A stretch of DNA of 64,000 nt from Enterococcus saigonensis (GCF_011397115.1 NZ_AP022823.1:1-64000), one strand, 5' to 3'. Counted from the first letter of the stretch, positions 27,326-36,283 are shown. Notes: generated by a model not told the origin, from the sequence alone. A program made the numbers and translations.

Positions 27326-27562
27326 TCCTTGTTTCAGCAATATTTTCGTCGCTCGTTTACTGCGCATCCCAGATTGGCACACTACGTAGACTTGACCCTT
27401 CGGGGTATAGGTAGAAACTTTAGCCAATGGAATATTTTTTGCACCTGGAATATGACCAATTTTGAATTCATGCGGTTCTCTCACATCAATAATTTGCGGC
27501 TTTTCGGATAATTTATTCTCCAGTTCAGTAGTTGAAATCGTAGGTGTTTTTTTGAAAAACAT
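26834..27562 (-). pseudogene. Rhodanese-domain protein fused in frame to IS30 transposase C-terminus
   Basis: The first 80 residues are a single rhodanese domain: QIIDVREPHEFKIGHIPGAKNIPLA and the active-site loop YVVCQSGMRSKRATKIL, with the catalytic cysteine present. After KQGH the frame continues as NEFGHLEGDTIVGLKHK, the catalytic C-terminal part of an IS30 transposase. The native rhodanese would end soon after this point, so the sulfur-transfer domain may be nearly whole. Start ATG at 27562 is chosen for its gaggaggaaaaat ribosome-binding site. It lies 23 bp past trxA in the same operon. Confidence 0.85.
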
Positions 27563-27585
27563 ATTTTTCCTCCTCATAATAGTAA

Positions 27586-27906
27586 TTATTCTGCTGTTAC
27601 TTTTTCCATTAAATACTCTTTTAGTACTTCTTTTGGTTGGTAGCCAACTATTTTTTCAATAGGCTGACCATCTTTATATAAAACCATGGTAGGAATGCTC
27701 ATAATGCCCAGTTGACTAGCTATTACATTGTTTTCGTCAATGTTCAACTTTGCAATTTTAATTTCAGGTGCAAATTCTGCTTCTAATTCTTCTAATACTG
27801 GTCCTAACATCTTACATGGCCCGCACCAAGGAGCCCAAAAATCGACTAATGTAATACCCTCTTTTACTTCTGATGCTAATGTTATATCAGTTACTTTTAC
27901 TGTCAT
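27586..27906 (-). CDS. trxA: Thioredoxin
   Basis: 106 residues; a cytoplasmic thiol-disulfide reductant. The active site is FWAPWCGPCKMLGP (about 27-40) and the cis-proline is in MSIPTMVLYKDG. I prefer the ATG at 27906 because aaggag lies at a workable distance, while it touches the ATG at 27918. The 5' end overlaps the yidD-like gene by about 20 bp. With a rhodanese downstream it forms a small redox/sulfur module of the type found beside copper or stress genes. Confidence 0.93.
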   Translation of the reverse strand: MTVKVTDITLASEVKEGITLVDFWAPWCGPCKMLGPVLEELEAEFAPEIKIAKLNIDENNVIASQLGIMSIPTMVLYKDGQPIEKIVGYQPKEVLKEYLMEKVTAE

Positions 27907-28171
27907 TTGATTGTTCATCTCCTTTTATCTTATGTCTGTTATTTCTTTTCAATGAAAATGTACTTGGCACTGGATCATATCCGCCTTTAACAAATGGATG
28001 ACACCGCATAATACGTGCTGCTCCCATTAGAGACCCTTTTGCTGCTCCGTGTTTTTCAATCGCATCAACAGCATAGTGCGAGCAGGTGGGATAATAACGG
28101 CAACTCGGTGGAAACAACGGCGAAATTCCTTTTTGATAACCTTTTATACTTAATAAAATGATATTTTTCAT
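27887..28171 (-). CDS. yidD: YidD-family membrane protein insertion factor
   Basis: 94 residues with the family signature: SIKGYQKGISPLFPPSCRYYPTCSHYAVDAIEKHG and RIMRCHPFVKGGYDPVP, including the three conserved cysteines. YidD is a small peripheral membrane protein that helps YidC/Oxa1 insert proteins. Plasmid copies are common in lactic acid bacteria. It is the first gene of a yidD-trxA-rhodanese operon. Confidence 0.93.
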   Translation of the reverse strand: MKNIILLSIKGYQKGISPLFPPSCRYYPTCSHYAVDAIEKHGAAKGSLMGAARIMRCHPFVKGGYDPVPSTFSLKRNNRHKIKGDEQSNDSKSN

Positions 28172-28311
28172 TTATATACCCCCATGCATATTTTTTGTAA
28201 AGCATTTTTCAAAAAGAATAAAAACGACCATAATATGTCGGTATTTCCGAATCTTGTATTAAGAGCTAGTGGATAAAGTTACATGACCTTCCTCCCTATG
28301 GGCAAAAAAAA

Positions 28312-28345
28312 CTATAGAGGACACTTTTTTTAGTGTCCTCTATAG
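28312..28345. terminator. Hairpin with 14-bp arms
   Basis: ctatagaggacact at 28312-28325 pairs with its complement at 28332-28345 over a T-rich loop. It lies between convergent or decayed sequence and the yidD operon promoter; a bidirectional terminator is likely. Confidence 0.6.
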
Positions 28346-28499
28346 GGGTCCATTTTAGTTCACGAGAAAGTCTTTTTTATATTTATTTAGCAGCGTCCAC
28401 TACTTCTTTTAATGTTGATTCAACTTCTCTAGCAATCATTGTCAAATTATCATCTTTGATAATAGTGTCCATGATTTGGAATTCTTATTGGATAGAAAT

Positions 28500-28767
28500 T
28501 TCTTTCTAGAACATGATTTCGTCGAAAGTTCTCATTGGTTGAGGATAGGCATGTTCAAAACAATCAGTCCGATATCCTTTTAATCCAGTTGCTGCACTAT
28601 ATAAAAAATTTCATCATAGTTTCGCCCTAGTCGTTCCAAAGATTCGATGACAAAAATATCCTTCTTCCTTAAAAAATGAAGTTCTTTTTGCAATTATTCT
28701 CGTGAGGTCTTCTTTTAACTACATAAAATTGTAACCACTGGTTTTAAGAGTAGTGTATCATCCCAAA
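28500..28767 (-). pseudogene. Serine recombinase remnant
   Basis: In mixed frames the minus strand reads LQKELHFLRKKDIFVIESLERLGRN, YDEIFYIVQQLD and LKGYRTDCFEHAYPQP. FVIxSLxRLGRNYDEI is the conserved arm of small serine recombinases. Stops and slips interrupt it. Next to it (28381-28470) a short minus-strand tail reads TIIKDDNLTMIAREVESTL ending VVDAAK, which I do not recognise. Confidence 0.6.
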
Positions 28768-29532
28768 TCATATAATTAATTGACTGCGATTGTTATAAAA
28801 CTCACGGTAAGCCATATAACTAGCAATAAATGAAGAAATCGCAGTAACTGAAATCAACATAAACATCACAACAATTTGGTAACGAATCGCTTGAACAGGA
28901 TCAATTCCCGCAAAAATCAACCCTGACATCATACCTGGTAGGCTGACAAGTCCAACCGTTTTTGTTCGGTCAATAGAAGGAGCCATGCCCGTTTTGACGC
29001 TTTCTCTTACAATACTCATGGACGCTTGTTTTTTATTGGCTCCCAATGCCAATTTTTCCAATACCTGTTGGCGTTGGTCCGTAAATTTTGAATTCAAAGA
29101 CCGATAGGTCACTCCAATCGCAGTCATGGCGTTGCTGGCAATCATGCCTGTAATTGGAACGATTTGGGAAGGGGTCCAGTCAATGACTCCTGAAAAAACA
29201 AGAATGAGTAAGGACAAGGCTGTTCCTACTCCAATAGCCGTCGTTGAAATTTTAAAAGAGCGGTTGATCCCCTCACTGCGTGTATGGGCGTTATAAGAAG
29301 CGTTGAACACAATGAACAAAACCATCGCTAAAGTGAGAAAGTTGTTATCCACTCGTAATACGTAGCTCAATACATATCCAATAAGGACTAATTGAACGAC
29401 AGCGCGAATTCCCGCAATAAAAATGTCGTTTCCTAATCCCAATTTCTCTTTGTAATCAATCAACAAGGCAACTATCAAGAGGACAGAGGATAAAAGCAAA
29501 GAAAGATTACTGATTTCCAAATTGTTTGTCAT
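28768..29532 (-). CDS. FetB-like ABC transporter permease (UPF0014)
   Basis: 254 residues with about seven membrane segments. UPF0014 permeases (E. coli FetB) pair with a FetA ATPase and are implicated in iron export and peroxide tolerance. Conserved parts are YNAHTRSEGINRSF, NAMTAIGVTYRSLNSKF, ESVKTGMAPSIDRTKTVGLVSLPGMMSGLIFAG and YQIVVMFMLIS. The ATG overlaps the ATPase stop (ATGA), so they are coupled. Confidence 0.88.
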   Translation of the reverse strand: MTNNLEISNLSLLLSSVLLIVALLIDYKEKLGLGNDIFIAGIRAVVQLVLIGYVLSYVLRVDNNFLTLAMVLFIVFNASYNAHTRSEGINRSFKISTTAIGVGTALSLLILVFSGVIDWTPSQIVPITGMIASNAMTAIGVTYRSLNSKFTDQRQQVLEKLALGANKKQASMSIVRESVKTGMAPSIDRTKTVGLVSLPGMMSGLIFAGIDPVQAIRYQIVVMFMLISVTAISSFIASYMAYREFYNNRSQLII

Positions 29533-30182
29533 TTCGATTCCTCCATTTTTCCACCTTTGATAGTAATCAGACGAGAAGCTTGGTCGATTTCTTCCTGGTT
29601 GTGAGTGACGGCCAACACCGTAGTTTGTTGGTCTTTCATCATGTCTCGGACTAAATCAAGGATAATCGCTCTGTTTTCTTGGTCCAATGAACTGGTAACT
29701 TCATCCAGGAGCAACACTTTCGGTTGATACATCAAATTTCGGACCAATGCAACCCGTTGTTTTTCCCCTCCTGATAGTTCCTTGACCTCTTTCGATAAGT
29801 AAGTTTCAGGTATTTGAACTCGTTCTAACAATTTTTTTGCACGTTCCCGATCAAATCCTTCTTCTCTTATGCGGGCAGGAAAAGACAAGTTCTCTTGAAC
29901 TGTCTCATCGAATAGAGAAGCGTTTTGAAAGAAATAAGAGACTTCTTTTCTATACTCCACAGGATCGATTTTTTGCAGATCCGTACCTCGATAATAAATT
30001 TTTCCGGAAGTTGGGGAAAGCAGCGTACCAATTAATTTCAAAAGGGTACTTTTTCCACTTCCAGAAGGACCAGAAAAAACAATCACTTCCCCTTTGTTTA
30101 CTGTAAAAGAGATATCTTGAAGGATTTGGTTTCCGTTTGCCTGAAAACCAACCTTCTCTAATTGAAACAATGAATCACTCAT
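29529..30182 (-). CDS. FetA-like ABC transporter ATPase
   Basis: 217 residues. Walker A GPSGSGKSTLL (about 36-46), ABC signature LSGGEKQRVALVRNL, Walker B VLLLDEVTSSLD, H-loop VTHNQEE. It drives the FetB-like permease immediately downstream. I start it at the ATG at 30182 (MSDSLFQLEKVGFQ), because aaaggagagaagtgg precedes it and the longer reading would begin inside the terminator at 30203-30247. Confidence 0.88.
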   Translation of the reverse strand: MSDSLFQLEKVGFQANGNQILQDISFTVNKGEVIVFSGPSGSGKSTLLKLIGTLLSPTSGKIYYRGTDLQKIDPVEYRKEVSYFFQNASLFDETVQENLSFPARIREEGFDRERAKKLLERVQIPETYLSKEVKELSGGEKQRVALVRNLMYQPKVLLLDEVTSSLDQENRAIILDLVRDMMKDQQTTVLAVTHNQEEIDQASRLITIKGGKMEESK

Positions 30183-30202
30183 ACCACTTCTCTCCTTTAT
30201 AA

Positions 30203-30247
30203 AAAAGCCCTGCACCAGTGGACCATCCATACGGGTGCAGGGCTTTT
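30203..30247. terminator. Terminator after the cupin gene
   Basis: aaaagccctgcacc (30203-30216) pairs with gggtgcagggctttt (30233-30247). It separates the cupin gene from fetA. Confidence 0.85.
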
Positions 30248-30265
30248 GTTTCATCCTAGTGTACC

Positions 30266-30688
30266 TCAGTGTTCGTTTGGATCGTTTTTGGCGTCTTCAT
30301 GAGTAGGGTGAACCGTTCCTTCAAGGTGATCTGGACCAGCATAAATGGTATACAGTCTGAGCGGCTTATCACCGGTGTTTTCGATGTTGTGCCACATGTC
30401 CGCCGGAACAAATACGGCGTCATCATCCATCACTTTTTGTTGAACATGTAAGTTATCTTTAGAAGGCCCCATTTTACACACGCCTTCTCCTTCTTCAATA
30501 CGGATAAATTGGTCAATGCCTTCGTGCACTTCCAAACCGATGTCATCGCCCGGTTGAATGGACATTACGGTGACTTGCAGTTTACTGCCTGTCCAAATGG
30601 TCGTCCGGTAATTATCATTTCCTGTGGTGGCGTCTTCAATATTAATGATATACGGCTTCTTCCCATGATCCTTGTAGTCTATTTCCAT
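30266..30688 (-). CDS. Cupin-fold protein
   Basis: 140 residues, one cupin beta-barrel. Metal-site motif 1 is GDDIGLEVHEGIDQFIRIEEGEG (G-D-x-I-G-x-E-x-H-x6-E form) and motif 2 is VFVPADMWHNIENTG, so two metal-binding histidines remain. The substrate is unknown; small one-domain cupins of this sort are often isomerases or mannose-6-phosphate-isomerase-like proteins. It has its own aggaggaatgga ribosome-binding site and its own terminator, so it is probably monocistronic. From 30689 to 31435 I see no gene. Confidence 0.8.
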   Translation of the reverse strand: MEIDYKDHGKKPYIINIEDATTGNDNYRTTIWTGSKLQVTVMSIQPGDDIGLEVHEGIDQFIRIEEGEGVCKMGPSKDNLHVQQKVMDDDAVFVPADMWHNIENTGDKPLRLYTIYAGPDHLEGTVHPTHEDAKNDPNEH

Positions 30689-31435
30689 CTTCCATTCCTC
30701 CTAGTCTTTGTACTGAAACAATGATACCTACTTCTTATTTATAATAATTCTAATTAATGGTACCACATCTAAAATTCTATGCAAAAAAATTAGCTTTTTG
30801 GAGAGCGATTCTAAACAAAGACCATATAACGCGCAATTACAATTGGTACCCCTTAATCCTCAGCACATAAAGGAAAAAATATGGAATCAAAAAATAACCG
30901 ATATGTACTCTGGTTATGACTTGAATCAGGGAGAATTTCAGAGACGACACATCATACTTTTTTAGTTTGCACTTGTAAAATAACTAGCGTACATTAAGTT
31001 TATGCTCACTATCAAGCGTTGTCAATCCTTTAGACTCTTATCAATTTCGAAAGAAAGTAGCAAGGTTATTGATTGTGACTGTAAAAGTGGGGTGTTCCTA
31101 TAAGCACATTAAACTATCTTCTCTAATTTATCATGCTATTTAAATTCTGCTTTTTCATGAGAATTTTTGTCCAAAACTTGTTAAAATGATTTTAAAAAAT
31201 ACTTACATACACAATCCCCAAAAGACACTAATGTCATTTCAGTCAAAAAAGATACCGCAGAAAATTTCCACCTGAGATTCAATACGATATTACTCTCTTG
31301 ACAGCCAGCTTAATTCCTTAGTTGAATAGATTATTAAAGTGCACAAAAAAACAATGCGGCGTTTGTTATATTAGTGATAAGTAGTGATTGCTTGAATTCG
31401 ATATCCGAAGACAACAACACGCAAAAAAAAGTTAC

Positions 31436-32125
31436 AACCTTGTTGAACATCATGATGTTCAACAAGCTATCTTGCTATACAAGGATGTTTTAGAAACGAA
31501 AACAATAATTTGACACTAATCCATTTAAGAATGCTGCTTGAGAAATTTTTATCAAATGACACTACTCAAATTCCTAAAATCGATATCACTAAAGCCCTGG
31601 CTCTTATAAATCAAATCATAAGAAGCCACGTACCCGACTTCTTATGATTTCCAATTTTTCGCAGACTTTATGACCCCATTATCTATTGACCAGCTGCAAA
31701 TAGTTAGTCAAAAACTACTTGCTGTTGACTTCAATGTCATGGACTCATTCAACCATTTTTACAAGAAATATTACCCTATCTGCTTGGGAAACTTATCTGA
31801 CTGCTTAATGGACTTAGGGTACTTTGAAGAATCAAAACTCATATTGGAAAAACTAGCTTTCGTAGCAGACCATGTGGACTCTATCGAATTAAAAATGTGG
31901 GCACAATACCTAACAAACGTACTAAATATTTACATGGATGATCAATTTAATGAAAAACAGAATCGATTAAATAAATTAAATCAAATCGTAACAAATTGGC
32001 ACAATTTATTGCCATCCAGTCATTTGGTAGAAGGTCTACACGGCGCTTTCCAACGTTTATCTGACAGAAACGTTGATCGTCCAAACAACATTCATATTCC
32101 ACCTGTATACATTTTAAAGCCATAG
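31436..32125 (+). pseudogene. Rgg-like regulator remnant (C-terminal helical part)
   Basis: Two plus-strand pieces join across frameshifts and stops: VEHHDVQQAILLYKDVLETK, HLRMLLEKFLSND, ITKALALINQIIRSHVPDF (31441-31650) and the 151-codon piece at 31670-32125 (SIDQLQIVSQKLLAVDF, LGNLSDCLMDLGYFEESKLIL, VDSIELKMWAQYLTN). The TPR-like helical repeats resemble the peptide-binding half of Rgg/MutR regulators. The N-terminal helix-turn-helix is not found. The family call is tentative. Confidence 0.5.
31439..31466. repeat. 28-bp perfect palindrome
   Basis: Left half cttgttgaacatca, right half its exact complement, no spacer. It lies within the start of the Rgg-like remnant. Confidence 0.85.
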
Positions 32126-32130
32126 GAAAA

Positions 32131-32158
32131 AGCCTAGTATCTATTGCTAGGCTCTTTT
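32131..32158 (+). terminator. Terminator after the Rgg-like remnant
   Basis: agcctag and ctaggct arms (32131-32137, 32147-32153) followed by cttttg. Confidence 0.75.
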
Positions 32159-32166
32159 GTATACCT

Positions 32167-32481
32167 CTACACATTCATTTCCTTCTTCCAGCATTCATAA
32201 GACTCAACAGTTGCACTTTTTTTCATTCTCCTACAAATTCCACTAAACAACGACCACTTATAATCATCAAGAATAGCAGTACCTACTCCCCCTACTCCTA
32301 AGAAAAACACTAAAAGCAAATACAAAAATAGCATCATATTCGTCCATAACGATAAAAGAACCAATAAAAGAGAAACTAATCTGGCCGTAATAAAAGAAAG
32401 AATCAGAATACCATAATAGATTTTCAAAAGAACAGCCCATTCTTTGATCCTATTAAGCTCAGCTATTTCCTCCTCAATCAT
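32167..32481 (-). CDS. Small membrane protein of the replicon
   Basis: 104 residues. Two hydrophobic segments (about 17-48 and 49-72) flanked by charged ends, MIEEEIAELNRIKEW and a C-terminal cytoplasmic CRRMKKSATVESYECWKKE. No known domain. It lies 3 bp after the HTH gene and in the same direction as rep, so it appears to be the last gene of the rep transcript. Confidence 0.65.
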   Translation of the reverse strand: MIEEEIAELNRIKEWAVLLKIYYGILILSFITARLVSLLLVLLSLWTNMMLFLYLLLVFFLGVGGVGTAILDDYKWSLFSGICRRMKKSATVESYECWKKEMNV

Positions 32482-32484
32482 TCA

Positions 32485-32772
32485 TCAATCCACCTGCTCT
32501 TTCTTCTTCTTGGGATCAATACTCTTTAAAAACCTCTCCTCCAACACCAATAAATGACGATAAACATCATCCATTGACAAGCCTGAAGAAAGGCTTAGAC
32601 AATACAAAAAATCACAAGGCAACGTCTTTACGGTACGGTTTCTTGTTACCCAGCTTGCTACTGTACTCTGCTTATAGCCATGCAACTCACAAAATTGCTC
32701 TACTGTCAGACCTAACCGCGAAATAATAAACACATTGATCGGGTAGGGATATACAAAGGTATTGATACTCAT
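32485..32772 (-). CDS. Small helix-turn-helix protein downstream of rep
   Basis: 95 residues. A helix-turn-helix is visible at LTVEQFCELHGYKQSTVASWVTRNR (about 19-43), followed by LPCDFLYCLSLSSGLSMDDVYRHLL. The ATG at 32772 is chosen because gggaggtctttctgact precedes it; the longer upstream reading has no ribosome-binding site. It follows rep by 135 bp in the same direction. A DNA-binding role in copy control or regulation is plausible but not shown; it does not resemble CopR of pIP501. Confidence 0.7.
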   Translation of the reverse strand: MSINTFVYPYPINVFIISRLGLTVEQFCELHGYKQSTVASWVTRNRTVKTLPCDFLYCLSLSSGLSMDDVYRHLLVLEERFLKSIDPKKKKEQVD

Positions 32773-32907
32773 AGTCAGAAAGACCTCCCACCATATTATT
32801 ACGTTTGCGATAATAATACTACTCTTTCTTAAGAACAGCAAGCAAGGGAGAGAAAAAGAGGAACGTATCATAGATATAATGTAATAGGCAATTTGCACCT
32901 TTTAATT

Positions 32908-34407
32908 TCAGCCTGTATCGATCATGAACAGATCTGTTTGCACGCCGATCTTGTTGGGATCTATCAAGCGTTTCAGTGCTGTCTGGATAAACGTGTATTC
33001 TTTTCCAAAAGCTTCTGAGATCGCAGCGAAATAAGCCTCCCGGCTTTCTTTTTTTAGCCGGATAACGGAGCGCATCAATCCATGTATCGAAGCTAGCATA
33101 ATGCCTCCATTACGACCAGCACGAACACGAAAATGAATTTTGTTCTCTTCTCTTAAATGCTTCAGTACTTTGTCCAGGGAACGTTTTGGGATCTTTAAAC
33201 GTTTAGTTAACTCTTTTTTTGTAGAAATAATGTATGGTTGTTCTTCATAGGATTGCTCATTCAAATAGGACAGTAGATCTTCTGCCCATTCATGACTATG
33301 TGAATACTTGCGAACAGCTCTTTCTTTCTTGAATTTCCACCAACCCCGTTTTTTGTTGAATAGTTGCTCTTCAGAAAGATTGGCATCAACCCACTCTTGG
33401 CATAATAGGACAATTTTTTCTCTGTGCGCTGCTTGATATTTTCCGGAGTAAGCGGAACGAATGATTCTGGTTAATTCTCGATCAGATAAAGGGTTAGCCA
33501 AGCGGTCATTGAATTCTAACATCGTCAATTCACATGCTTCTACTTCGTATCCTGACGAAAAGTATGCCAAAGACAAGGTGAATATGACATTATTTCGACC
33601 GTATACGCCCTTTTCACCTTGTATTTTTTGACTTTTTAGCAACAGCTGGAACCAGGGTTCATCGACTTGACGAAATTCTTGAGTAGATGGTAATACAAAA
33701 ACGTTCTTGATCTCCGCTTTTTTGTCCGCATCTTCTCTCATTGACCAGTCGATCCATTCTTCGAAACTATAACGATACTGTGGTTCAAAGAATAAAACAT
33801 TCTCTTCAGAAGGCATTCGTGTGATCCCAAAATGATTGGCATTTACATCAACTGGAAACCGATAATCATTTGAAAATTTGTTTCTTAGATTTTTTGAGAT
33901 CATTTTGGCCACATTGATCACTTTAAAATTTGATTTCTTCGTCACGTATGCAGGCTTGTCTAGTACATAGAAAGCTTGAAATCCATGCGGTGTACGTAGA
34001 ATCATTGTCGGCATAAAGCCGATCTCGTGACTGGCCAAGATAATTTCTCCATAGTCAAAGTTTGGATCCAATGTGTCAAAATCAACAAAGAAAGTATTGA
34101 TTTGACGCAAATTGTCCTCAGAATGACCTTTTGTAAACATTCTGGCTTCATCAGCATACGTTCCATAGCGAAATACATTTGGTGTCCAATGAGTGAATCG
34201 ATTATTGTTTTCGATCACCCCTTCTTCTGAAGTGATCACTAGTCCAATCCCCTCGATCATGTGTTCCTTTGAACGGTACGCAAAAATAGCCCCCTTTCCT
34301 GACTGATCACTAAAAGAGACCGGTTTTAGGTGGCTGTTTTTATATTTAAATTTACGGATACCATTTTGTAATACCGTCGAATATACGACATCCAAAGAAG
34401 CTGCCAT
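32908..34407 (-). CDS. Inc18-family theta replication initiator (RepE/RepR/RepS type)
   Basis: 499 residues, close to the 496-497 of RepE (pAMbeta1), RepR (pIP501) and RepS (pSM19035). Shared features by memory are GAIFAYRSKEHMI, FTHWTPNVFRYGTYADE, FTKGHSEDNLRQINTFFVDFD, GRNNVIFTLSLAYFSSGY and the TDLFMIDTG end. It initiates unidirectional theta replication from an origin just downstream of the gene. Sequence divergence from RepE is clear, so this is a relative rather than the standard Inc18 rep. Start ATG at 34407 follows gggaaggaataacagtc and matches the family N-terminus. Confidence 0.9.
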   Translation of the reverse strand: MAASLDVVYSTVLQNGIRKFKYKNSHLKPVSFSDQSGKGAIFAYRSKEHMIEGIGLVITSEEGVIENNNRFTHWTPNVFRYGTYADEARMFTKGHSEDNLRQINTFFVDFDTLDPNFDYGEIILASHEIGFMPTMILRTPHGFQAFYVLDKPAYVTKKSNFKVINVAKMISKNLRNKFSNDYRFPVDVNANHFGITRMPSEENVLFFEPQYRYSFEEWIDWSMREDADKKAEIKNVFVLPSTQEFRQVDEPWFQLLLKSQKIQGEKGVYGRNNVIFTLSLAYFSSGYEVEACELTMLEFNDRLANPLSDRELTRIIRSAYSGKYQAAHREKIVLLCQEWVDANLSEEQLFNKKRGWWKFKKERAVRKYSHSHEWAEDLLSYLNEQSYEEQPYIISTKKELTKRLKIPKRSLDKVLKHLREENKIHFRVRAGRNGGIMLASIHGLMRSVIRLKKESREAYFAAISEAFGKEYTFIQTALKRLIDPNKIGVQTDLFMIDTG

Positions 34408-34433
34408 GACTGTTATTCCTTCCCAAACTAAAA

Positions 34434-34468
34434 GAGAACACAAATAATCTTAAAGATTTGTGTTCTCC
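34434..34468 (-). terminator. Transcription attenuator in the rep leader
   Basis: gagaacacaaat and its complement (34434-34445, 34457-34468) form a hairpin followed, on the minus strand, by tcttttagttt, 27 bp before the rep start. Inc18 rep genes are controlled by such an attenuator under the influence of an antisense RNA. Confidence 0.7.
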
Positions 34469-34550
34469 CAATAGCTTAGAAGTCTCAAAGGAACGACAAA
34501 ATAAGCGTATATATATTGAGTTGCTCGTCAAAAAATGGTAAAATAAACCT

Positions 34551-34696
34551 ATAGGTTCGGATTGGTAGTCCGAATAGATTTATTCAAATCACATAAGTGG
34601 TTTCCAGCCACTCACATAATTTCCATGAGACGAACGAGAACACATAGTTGTTGTATGTGATTCAGATGAAGAAGTGAGGCCAAATTCACTTTTTTA
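34551..34696 (+). ncRNA. Candidate antisense RNA controlling rep (RNAIII-like)
   Basis: Opposite to the rep leader, a sigma-A promoter is readable: ttgagt at 34516-34521, 17-bp spacer, taaaat at 34539-34544. From about 34551 the RNA would hold hairpins ttcgga...tccgaa and a long one near 34592-34628 (aaatcacataagtgg with ccactcacataattt). It ends in a terminator (aagtga...tcacttttttat, 34672-34696). The predicted length of about 146 nt is close to RNAIII of pIP501 (136 nt). In that system the antisense RNA promotes premature termination of rep mRNA at the attenuator. Confidence 0.7.
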
Positions 34697-34772
34697 TCCG
34701 TCTCTTTTTTATATGTATTATTTATTTGAATATAACAAAACAGTTAAATTTGTACAAGAAGAAATTTTAATA

Positions 34773-34976
34773 AAGTATAAGTTATACTTAAATAAACCTC
34801 ATATAAGTTATACCTAATTAGACATTATTGTATATCTTATACTTTAAATCACTTCATTAGGTAATAAAACGATACCTTCAAAATAAGCTTTCCCTGACAA
34901 CAAATATTTTGTGACGCAAAAACATAAAGTATAAGTTATACTTTATGTTTTGGTAATCAGTAATAACTTATACTTT
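34773..34976. repeat. Cluster of four short palindromes downstream of the ParB-like gene
   Basis: aagtataagttatactt at 34773-34789, atataagttatac near 34801, tatatcttatac near 34831, aaagtataagttatacttt at 34926-34944 and taataacttatac near 34962. The same motif family is found before parA. Likely the binding site (centromere) of the small partner protein. Confidence 0.8.
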
Positions 34977-34998
34977 TATTGTTGAATGACTTAAAAAA

Positions 34999-35424
34999 TT
35001 AAAGCTTATCAAATGCATCTTTTATTTCTTCTCTCAAGTGTTCCTCTTTCGCCACACCTAATTTTTGTGTAATATACGCTTCCGATAAAGTGTCAATAAG
35101 TTTTTCAAAGGTAATCCTCCCCTGCACTGATTGAAGTTCCTCAACGTAGTCTTGTAGTACGTTTAATTTTGACTCCAAAGCAGGAGATATTTTTTTGGGT
35201 TTTGTAACTTTAAATCTCTCATCTGTAATTTCTATAGGACGTCCTCGTTTTTTACTTGCTACTGAAGTAATCGCTTTTGGTTTCTTATTCATCAAAGAAG
35301 AGTATCCAAATTCGTTTTCTCCTCTAATTGATACAGATTTTTTCTTTTTTATTCCTGGTTGTAAGAGACCAGCATATTCTGTATCAACTTTGGTATCAAC
35401 ATTAAATTCTTTCCTTTCACTCAT
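34999..35424 (-). CDS. ParA-partner, putative centromere-binding protein (PrgO-like position)
   Basis: 141 residues, starting 16 bp after the parA stop behind aggagggaaagaat. Highly charged, with a disordered basic N-terminal half (KKKKSVSIRGENEFGY, ASKKRGRPIEI) and a predicted helical C-terminal half (ALESKLNVLQDYVEELQS, LIDTLSEAYITQKLGV). No domain is certain. Its position beside a ParA and between two palindrome clusters makes it the likely DNA-binding adaptor that also represses the operon. Confidence 0.75.
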   Translation of the reverse strand: MSERKEFNVDTKVDTEYAGLLQPGIKKKKSVSIRGENEFGYSSLMNKKPKAITSVASKKRGRPIEITDERFKVTKPKKISPALESKLNVLQDYVEELQSVQGRITFEKLIDTLSEAYITQKLGVAKEEHLREEIKDAFDKL

Positions 35425-35440
35425 ATTCTTTCCCTCCTAG

Positions 35441-36253
35441 CTATTCTTCAAATATTTTTCTGCGTGATTCAAGTTCGGCTAGTATTTTTATAAACGGTTC
35501 ATGTGCCCTATAGTCCCATTGATCATAATTTCCGTTTCGATACTTTTTCAAAGATATTCCTTCTCTAGAATAACGTTTTAGTCGTTTTTGGAAATTAACA
35601 ATATTCTTCGATACAGCGGATCCATATAAATCCATAGCCTCGCTCAATACACTTTTATCTAAATCATCGTCTGGTTCAAGCATGCATGCAATTATAGATA
35701 TCACTTCAAGATCAATATCGTAGTTGTTAATCATAAATTTTTGGTACCCAACATATTTTCCAATTCCATCTAACGATTCCTCTTGTGTTTGAAAAGCTAT
35801 TATACTATAATCAGAGGCCGCCATAGCATTATCTGAATATGCACTAATAGTTGGAGGCACATCAATAAAAATAGTCTCATAATTTTCTTTAATAGGTTCC
35901 AACAATTTTTCTAAAACCATGATTTGTTCTTTTTCATCTTCGAAGTTAGCAATAACATAGTTAGAAAACGATCTAAAACTTGTATCACATGCAATTAAAT
36001 CTAGATTTTCCATAATCGGCGTTATACAAATTGAAAGATTTTCTTCGTTGATTCCATCAACTATTGTTTTATCAATATGATCTAAGTCAACAGTTCTTGC
36101 TAATATTTGTGAAGCGTTGGCTTGCGGATCAATATCTATTACCAGTGTTTTTTTCTTATTTACTACAGCATTATCAAAAGCTAGCATTGTAACTATCTTG
36201 GTTTTTCCTACTCCACCTTTAAAGTTCCCGACTGTATAAGTAGTTGCTGTCAT
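35441..36253 (-). CDS. parA: ParA-family partition ATPase
   Basis: 270 residues. Deviant Walker A NFKGGVGKTKIVTM (about 9-22), VIDIDPQANASQIL (A'), Walker B YETIFIDVPPTISAYSDNA, and a C-terminal basic region. It positions plasmid copies by ATP-driven gradients on the nucleoid. It differs from the delta-type ParA at 10956-11508, so the plasmid had two partition systems, of which delta is interrupted and this one looks whole. Confidence 0.9.
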   Translation of the reverse strand: MTATTYTVGNFKGGVGKTKIVTMLAFDNAVVNKKKTLVIDIDPQANASQILARTVDLDHIDKTIVDGINEENLSICITPIMENLDLIACDTSFRSFSNYVIANFEDEKEQIMVLEKLLEPIKENYETIFIDVPPTISAYSDNAMAASDYSIIAFQTQEESLDGIGKYVGYQKFMINNYDIDLEVISIIACMLEPDDDLDKSVLSEAMDLYGSAVSKNIVNFQKRLKRYSREGISLKKYRNGNYDQWDYRAHEPFIKILAELESRRKIFEE

Positions 36254-36283
36254 ATTTTTACCTACTTTCTTTAATCTTTATTT

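Noticed and set aside
30183..30254. N-terminal extension of the FetA-like ATPase (from 30254)
   Set aside because: It would be translated through the terminator hairpin at 30203-30247; the ATG at 30182 has a good ribosome-binding site.
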